Shown piece by piece: positions 59,723-64,000 of a stretch of 64,000 nucleotides of DNA; position 1 is the stretch's first letter, and every line of letters begins with the position of its first letter. Source of the DNA: JANMES01 sp038329865 (GTDB lineage: Bacteria; Planctomycetota; Phycisphaerae; Tepidisphaerales; Tepidisphaeraceae); assembly GCA_038329865.1 (NCBI GenBank), contig JBBQNK010000026.1, positions 1 to 64,000 of the forward strand, in the 5' to 3' direction. The notes beneath the pieces are model-generated. The model was not told the origin of the DNA. It made no database searches and saw only the letters and a list, made by a program, of their open reading frames with translations. A program made the position numbers and the translations under genes.

Positions 59723-61078
59723 ATGCCCCCGCCGAATTCATCCTCACCGAGCGATCCGCCGCAGGCTCCCAATTTTTTATTCCTCTTCCCCGATCAGTGG
59801 CGCTGGGATTGGCTCGGCTGCGTGGATTCGCCGTTCGGCAAAGTGCCGGTACACACGCCGAATCTCGACGCGCTGGCGGCACGCGGCACGCTATTTTCAC
59901 AGTGTCGCACCAACAGCCCTGTCTGTGCCCCGGCCCGTGCGTGCCTGGCGACGGGGCTTCGCTACGACCGCACCGGCGTGCTCGCCAACGGCACGGATTT
60001 GCGTCTCGACTCAGACACGTACTTCCAGCGCCTCCGCGCCGCCGGTTACCGCGTGGCCGCGACGGGGAAGACCGATCTGCAGAAGCACGGCCTCTGGAAA
60101 GGATTGGACGGCTGGACCAGCGCGATGGGCCGGCTCGGGTTTTCTGAATGCATCAATCAGGCCGGCAAGTGGGACGCAGCCGTGGGCGGAATTCCAGAGC
60201 CGAAGGATCCTTACATGGCGCACCTGCATCGCGCGGGTCTGGCGATGGTTCATCGGCAGGATTACGACGGCCGCAAGCATGACCGCCGGGCCGGGCGGAT
60301 GGATCACGCCCCTTCGCCGCTGCCGCGCGAGCATTACACGGACGATTTCGCCGGCCGGATGGCGGAGCAATACCTCGACCTCTGGGCCCTCGATCCGACC
60401 GGGAGATCGCCGTGGCATTTATGGGTGAATTTCCCCGGCCCGCACGAGCCGTTCGACCCGCCGGCGGAATTACTTGCGCGGTATCGCGATACAATCTTCC
60501 CGCCGAACGTCGGGGGCAAGTTCGACGACTCCGATCACCAGGCCGTCCGCCGATCGTACGCGGCGATGATCACGGGCCTCGACGAATGCGTCGGGCGGCT
60601 GATCGACAAAGTCCGCGCCCGCGGCGAACTCGAACGCACGCTGATCGTCTTCTGTTCCGACCACGGCGAAATGCTCGGCGACCACGGCCGGTGGTTCAAG
60701 CATACCCCGCACGAAGGCTCGATCCACGTCCCGCTGATCATCGCCGGCCCCGGCGTTAAGGCCGGGAAAATCAGCGACGCGCCGACCGAACTCACCGACC
60801 TCGCCGCCACGCTGCTCGACTACGCCGGCCTGCCCGTGCCGGCAGATTGGGACGGCCGATCGCTCCGCCCAGTCCTCACCGGCCAGCAGCCGCGCCACCG
60901 CGATTGCTCGCACTCTGCGTTAGACAATTGGCAAGTAACAACCGACGGCCGCTGGAAACTCATCCTCACCGCCGGCCAGCCGGATCAACTCTTCGACCTG
61001 CACGCCGACCCGCAAGAACTGATCAACCTCACCGCCCGCGAGCCGGGCCACGTGAACCGGCTGCGGCAGGCGCTGTAG
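59723..61078 (+). CDS. Sulfatase (type I), third copy
   Basis: 451 aa. APNFLFLFPDQWRWDWLGC is the first metal strand. CRTNSPVCAPARACLATGLR gives the formylglycine site C-A-P-A-R. LIVFCSDHGEMLGDHGRWFK holds the second Asp/His pair, and LFDLHADPQELINLTAREPG closes the fold. Ala replaces Ser in C-x-P-S-R, as in many choline-sulfatase/arylsulfatase-like members. No signal peptide is seen. Confidence 0.92.
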   Translation: MPPPNSSSPSDPPQAPNFLFLFPDQWRWDWLGCVDSPFGKVPVHTPNLDALAARGTLFSQCRTNSPVCAPARACLATGLRYDRTGVLANGTDLRLDSDTYFQRLRAAGYRVAATGKTDLQKHGLWKGLDGWTSAMGRLGFSECINQAGKWDAAVGGIPEPKDPYMAHLHRAGLAMVHRQDYDGRKHDRRAGRMDHAPSPLPREHYTDDFAGRMAEQYLDLWALDPTGRSPWHLWVNFPGPHEPFDPPAELLARYRDTIFPPNVGGKFDDSDHQAVRRSYAAMITGLDECVGRLIDKVRARGELERTLIVFCSDHGEMLGDHGRWFKHTPHEGSIHVPLIIAGPGVKAGKISDAPTELTDLAATLLDYAGLPVPADWDGRSLRPVLTGQQPRHRDCSHSALDNWQVTTDGRWKLILTAGQPDQLFDLHADPQELINLTAREPGHVNRLRQAL

Positions 61079-61288
61079 TAGTGCTTTAACTCCAACTGTA
61101 GCGGAAGTCACTCGCACTTTTGTCACCCAGCAGTAAATATAAGGAGTTGGCCGATGCAATGCGGATACAAGGTCCTTTGGAGTGCCACAGTGACACGGGA
61201 ATCCGACTTTCAACAGTCGACTTTTCAATTCTCAAGTGACTTGATGGCTGCGATCCAGCAAATTTCGCCTGCTTCGCGCAAGAATTGC

Positions 61289-61317
61289 TTTACATTTCCG
61301 TCGTCCCTCGCTATTTT
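61289..61317 (+). promoter_or_regulatory. Promoter candidate for the SH3-domain gene
   Basis: TTTACA (61289-61294), a 17-bp spacer and TATTTT (61312-61317) lie 59 bp before the ATG at 61377. The rest of the 298-bp gap after the sulfatase shows no gene. Confidence 0.4.
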
Positions 61318-61376
61318 CTTGCAAACGTCGATAAGGATAATCGACCAAATTCAACAAAAAGCACATGGAGGTGCAC

Positions 61377-62714
61377 ATGTCCGCCCGCCGTTTATTCCTC
61401 GCTGTTACTGTTGCTTTAGGCTCCGTCGCCACGCTCGTGCCGCAGGTGTCTTACGCGGAGCCCGCGCAGGACATTCAAACGCCGGACGTCGACAACGCCA
61501 AGTACAATTTTCAGGGCGTGATCAACTCGCCAAATGTGAATGTTCGCTCCGGGCCGGGCGATAATTACTACGCCACCTCCAAGCTCGATAAGGCCGTGCC
61601 CGTCACGGTTGTGGGCATTCGCTTCGACTGGCTGAAGGTCAAGCCGCCGGAAGGATCCTTCAGCTACGTGGCCAAGGCGTACGTTACGCGCTTTGGCGAC
61701 GGCACGAAGGGCAAGGTCGACAAGCCCGACCTGCGCGTCCGCGCCGGCAGCACGCAGAACGCGATGAAGACCACCGTGCAGACCACGCTCAACGTCGGCG
61801 ATGAAGTCACCATCCTCGGCGAGGTGGACGAGTACTACAAAATCACCCCGCCGGCCAACGTTTATCTCTACATCAACAAGCAGTTCGTCGACGCAGTGAA
61901 AGCGGTTGAACCGATCGCCGTCGCACCGACCGTGCCGACAGTGCCCATCACGCCGGAAACGACCGCCCGCGCCGGCGAAGTGAAGCCGACTGTTACGCCG
62001 ACCGTGCCCGTCACGGGCGGCACTCCGCCGACCGTCGCCGGTGTACCTGCGACCCAGCCGACCGTTGAAGTAGCCGTCGCACCATCGACCCAGCCCTCGG
62101 GCCCGACGGCCGAAGCCTCGTTCGACAAGCTCGAAGCTGAATTCGTCGCAATGTCCGCCACGCCGCTAGATCAGCAGCCGCTGGCCGAATCGCTCACGGG
62201 TTACCAGGCACTGAGCAGCACGAATCTACCGGAATCGCTTAAGCGAATCGTGGACATTCGCGTGGCCACGATCAAGGCGCGCCTCGACGCGAAGGACCAG
62301 TTCGTCGCGCTGAAAAAGTCGCAGGAAGAAGCCGCGACGCGCCAGCTCGCCATGAAGGCCGAGCAGCAGGAACTGCAGGAGCGCATCGAGAAGAATAAAG
62401 TTTCGATGTACACCGCCGTCGGCACGCTCCGCACGAGCAGCCTGCAGCAGGGCAACGCCATGCTCTATCGCCTGACCGACCCCGGCACCGGCCGGACCGT
62501 CGTCTACATCCGAACGAACGACACCAAGTACACCAACCTGCTCGGCCAGTTCATCGGCGTGCACGGAGACGTGGTGACCGATCAGCAGATGAGCATCAAG
62601 GTGATTTCCCCGACCGATGCAGCGCCGGTGGATCAGAGGAAAGTAAACAACGGCGTAACGGCCGAGATCATCCCGCCGAGCCTGCTGCCCAAGACCTTAA
62701 GCAGTGCGCAATAG
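61377..62714 (+). CDS. Secreted bacterial SH3-domain protein
   Basis: 445 aa from the ATG preceded by GGAGGTG. Signal peptide RRLFLAVTVALGSVATLVPQ then VSYAEP. Two SH3-like segments: VINSPNVNVRSGPGDNYYAT with VPVTVVGIRFDWLKVKPP, and VDKPDLRVRAGSTQNAMKTT with VGDEVTILGEVDEYYKITPP. A Pro/Thr/Val-rich linker follows, then a coiled coil (SQEEAATRQLAMKAEQQELQ) and a small C-terminal domain with TGRTVVYIRTNDTKYTNLLG and QFIGVHGDVVTDQQ that may be a third SH3-like fold. Probably periplasmic peptidoglycan binding. Confidence 0.85.
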   Translation: MSARRLFLAVTVALGSVATLVPQVSYAEPAQDIQTPDVDNAKYNFQGVINSPNVNVRSGPGDNYYATSKLDKAVPVTVVGIRFDWLKVKPPEGSFSYVAKAYVTRFGDGTKGKVDKPDLRVRAGSTQNAMKTTVQTTLNVGDEVTILGEVDEYYKITPPANVYLYINKQFVDAVKAVEPIAVAPTVPTVPITPETTARAGEVKPTVTPTVPVTGGTPPTVAGVPATQPTVEVAVAPSTQPSGPTAEASFDKLEAEFVAMSATPLDQQPLAESLTGYQALSSTNLPESLKRIVDIRVATIKARLDAKDQFVALKKSQEEAATRQLAMKAEQQELQERIEKNKVSMYTAVGTLRTSSLQQGNAMLYRLTDPGTGRTVVYIRTNDTKYTNLLGQFIGVHGDVVTDQQMSIKVISPTDAAPVDQRKVNNGVTAEIIPPSLLPKTLSSAQ

Positions 62715-62762
62715 TCGCCGGGCGAAGTGCGGCAAAGGTCCGGTAATAGAAGCTCAATCACT

Positions 62763-62798
62763 GAAGGCGGCGAAAATAATGCAATTTTCGCCGCCTTC
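62763..62798. terminator. Terminator hairpin after the SH3-domain gene
   Basis: A perfect 15-bp stem, GAAGGCGGCGAAAAT pairing with ATTTTCGCCGCCTTC around loop AATGCA, lies 49 bp past the stop and is followed by a T-rich stretch (GGTTCATTTCTG). The A/T pairs at the loop side are symmetrical, so it could work in both directions. Confidence 0.8.
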
Positions 62799-62855
62799 GG
62801 TTCATTTCTGTGCGGTGGTCGGCCGATAAAAGCAATGGTTTCCTAGAGGACGCTG

Positions 62856-63134
62856 ATGCTGCCCATTCCTCCCATTGCCTACGCCGCCTACGCCGGCACG
62901 CAGTCGATCCGCCAGACGGAAGAAAAGACCGAGCAGGTGAAACGCGCCCAAACCGAAGAAAAAGATTCCGCCGCCGCTGCTGATCGATACGAACACACGG
63001 TGGAGAGCACCGACGAAGTCCAGCCGATCCACGACGAAGAACAAAAGCACCCTGAGCAGGAAAAGCACGGGAAGCATCATCGCCAGAATGACGGGGACGA
63101 GGACGATCTGGAGCATCTGGATCTGACCGCGTAG
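62856..63134 (+). CDS. Small charged protein, unknown
   Basis: 92 aa with AGAGGA 6 bases before the ATG. A short hydrophobic start (MLPIPPIAYAAYAGTQSIRQ) precedes a highly charged rest (TEEKTEQVKRAQTEEKDSAA, DRYEHTVESTDEVQPIHDEE, KHPEQEKHGKHHRQNDGDED). The EHTVESTD...IHDEEQ core is reminiscent of small planctomycete conserved proteins. Chosen over the overlapping minus-strand frame because of its ribosome binding site. Function unknown. Confidence 0.6.
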   Translation: MLPIPPIAYAAYAGTQSIRQTEEKTEQVKRAQTEEKDSAAAADRYEHTVESTDEVQPIHDEEQKHPEQEKHGKHHRQNDGDEDDLEHLDLTA

Positions 63135-63170
63135 CGCAGTCAACGTTCTGCTACCTTCAATATTCCCTAG

Positions 63171-63247
63171 AGTCATCCTGAAGTACTCCGAAGGACCTGG
63201 GCGACCTCCCATGAACGCAAGATCTTTCGGAGTACCTCAGGATGACT
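63171..63247. repeat. TCATCCTGAGG-family inverted repeat, degenerate copy
   Basis: The left arm AGTCATCCTGAAGTACTCCG then AAGGACCT pairs with the right arm GATCTTTCGGAGTACCTCAG then GATGACT, with a few mismatches. It matches the perfect copy at 28762-28844. It lies between convergent genes. Confidence 0.88.
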
Positions 63248-63312
63248 AGCGCCTTCAAGTGAATTTGAGGCGTGCGCCATTCAATCGTCGTTCGACTTCC
63301 AAGTTGTGGACT

Positions 63313-63999
63313 TCACGTCACCAGCACGATCTTTCCGTGTGCTCCGTCCTTCATTACCGCCTCGTGCGCCTTGGCCGCATCCGCCAGCGGCATTTCTTTT
63401 CCGATGACGGGGACGAGCGTTCGATTCGCGAGCCCTGCCGCTAAGCCTGCGTGAATGCTTCGCAGTTCCGCTTCGCTTGCGTTGTTTAAACTCATGCCGC
63501 GGATGTCGAGCTCTTTCATCATCGTCTGTCGCGGATCGATCTCGATCGGCCCGCGGCTGCCGATCACCACCACCCGGCCGAACTTCGCGAGCAGCTTCAG
63601 ATCGTGATCGAGATTGATGTGAGCGACGAGTTCAATGATCAACGACACGCCCTGCCCGCCGGTGGCTTGGGTGATCTTGTCGAGGTAATCCTTCTCCCGG
63701 TGATTGAACGCGCGATCGGCGCCTTGGTCGATGACGAGCTTAAGTCCGTCGTCAGTACCGGCGGTGGCGAAGACGGTCAGGCCGATCGCCTTGGCGACCT
63801 GGATCGCCGCCGTGCCGACTCCGCCGCTGCCGCCGTGGATGAGGATCGTTTCGCCGGCCTTTCCCGCGCCGCGAATCACCACGCCGCGGTACGCCGTCGC
63901 GTAAGCAACGCCCATCGCGGCGCCTTGTGCGAAGCTCACCTGCTCCGGCAGCGGATGAACGTGTTTTTCCTCGCAGAGGATTTTTTCCGCATATGCCCC
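63313..63999 (-). CDS. Zinc-type alcohol dehydrogenase / quinone oxidoreductase family (5' end outside window)
   Basis: The frame is open to the window edge, so only the last 229 residues are seen. VSFAQGAAMGVAYATAYRGV is the MDR linker, GETILIHGGSGGVGTAAIQV AKAIGL the NADPH-binding AxxGGVG motif, GLKLVIDQGADRAFNHREKD and GRVVVIGSRGPIEIDPRQTM the coenzyme domain, and VIGKEMPLADAAKAHEAVMK DGAHGKIVLV the C-terminus. It fits the QOR/zeta-crystallin branch, which reduces quinones or enones with NADPH and lacks zinc. Confidence 0.92.
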   Translation of the reverse strand, partial: GAYAEKILCEEKHVHPLPEQVSFAQGAAMGVAYATAYRGVVIRGAGKAGETILIHGGSGGVGTAAIQVAKAIGLTVFATAGTDDGLKLVIDQGADRAFNHREKDYLDKITQATGGQGVSLIIELVAHINLDHDLKLLAKFGRVVVIGSRGPIEIDPRQTMMKELDIRGMSLNNASEAELRSIHAGLAAGLANRTLVPVIGKEMPLADAAKAHEAVMKDGAHGKIVLVT

Positions 64000-64000
64000 G

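Noticed and set aside
62802..63212. 136-aa minus-strand frame with hydrophobic stretches
   Set aside because: It is antisense to the small charged protein at 62856-63134, and its hydrophobic look comes from reverse-complementing Glu/Lys codons. The plus-strand gene has the ribosome binding site.

Overview
The window looks like chromosomal DNA of a GC-rich Planctomycetota member, most like the Phycisphaerae/Tepidisphaerales. The reasons are a PEP-CTERM surface protein with autotransporter-type beta repeats, two prepilin-like proteins of the planctomycete FTLVELLVVIGIIA type, three sulfatases, a GH62 arabinofuranosidase, LptC/LptA-like and KpsF-type genes implying an LPS-type outer membrane, and a large stock of intergenic hairpin repeats. 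The taxonomic call is inference from gene content; no rRNA gene is present.

Layout. 1-5.4 kb: secreted and surface proteins (PEP-CTERM protein, prepilin-like protein, M14 peptidase, beta-helix protein). 5.5-12.6 kb: a minus-strand housekeeping cluster reading tRNA-Gln, glmU, prs, bL25, pth, rpsF, ssb, rplI, dnaB. Nearly every gap in it carries a hairpin, and the hairpins belong to different repeat families. 13-17.5 kb: a coiled-coil membrane protein and a sugar ABC transporter operon whose second permease is cut off at about 17452, joined tail to tail to a truncated minus-strand gene. 18-25.2 kb: second prepilin-like protein, small secreted protein, LacI regulator, two divergent sulfatases and an M42 peptidase. 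25.2-31.6 kb: yidD, rnpA, trxB, an old-yellow-enzyme flavoprotein, an aldo/keto reductase and purD.

31.6-38.9 kb is a probable integrated element beside tRNA-Pro. A serine recombinase gene ends inside the tRNA, antisense to it. It is followed by small orphan genes, a DNA methylase interrupted by an amber codon, a Sel1-repeat protein, a secreted protein with a C-terminal CxxCxG module and a XRE regulator. 39-45.3 kb: an ArsR regulator, then a MerR/B12-domain (CarH/LitR-like) regulator divergent from a tightly overlapping operon: SDR, FAD amine-oxidase-like protein, DUF1365, cyclopropane-fatty-acid-synthase-like methyltransferase, small membrane protein. This resembles light- or singlet-oxygen-responsive lipid modification clusters. 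45.4-52.1 kb: small stress-type genes (ArsR-SRPBCC pair, YdeI-like), a DUF6986-type aldolase, GH62, endonuclease III and small membrane proteins. 52.2-57.7 kb: a giant LptC/LptA-like protein, a KpsF-type isomerase and ScpA. 57.7-59.1 kb: a REP-associated tyrosine transposase surrounded by copies of a palindromic element, with a further copy 31 kb away next to rnpA. 59-64 kb: GNAT, third sulfatase, SH3-type protein, a small charged protein and a truncated quinone reductase.

The most notable signals are the RAYT and its palindromes, the CarH-like regulator that keeps the Wx9EH motif but lacks the usual lower-ligand His, the amber codon exactly in the methylase EKP motif, the breakpoint at about 17452, and several intergenic hairpin families that abut start codons or supply stop codons and C-terminal tails.
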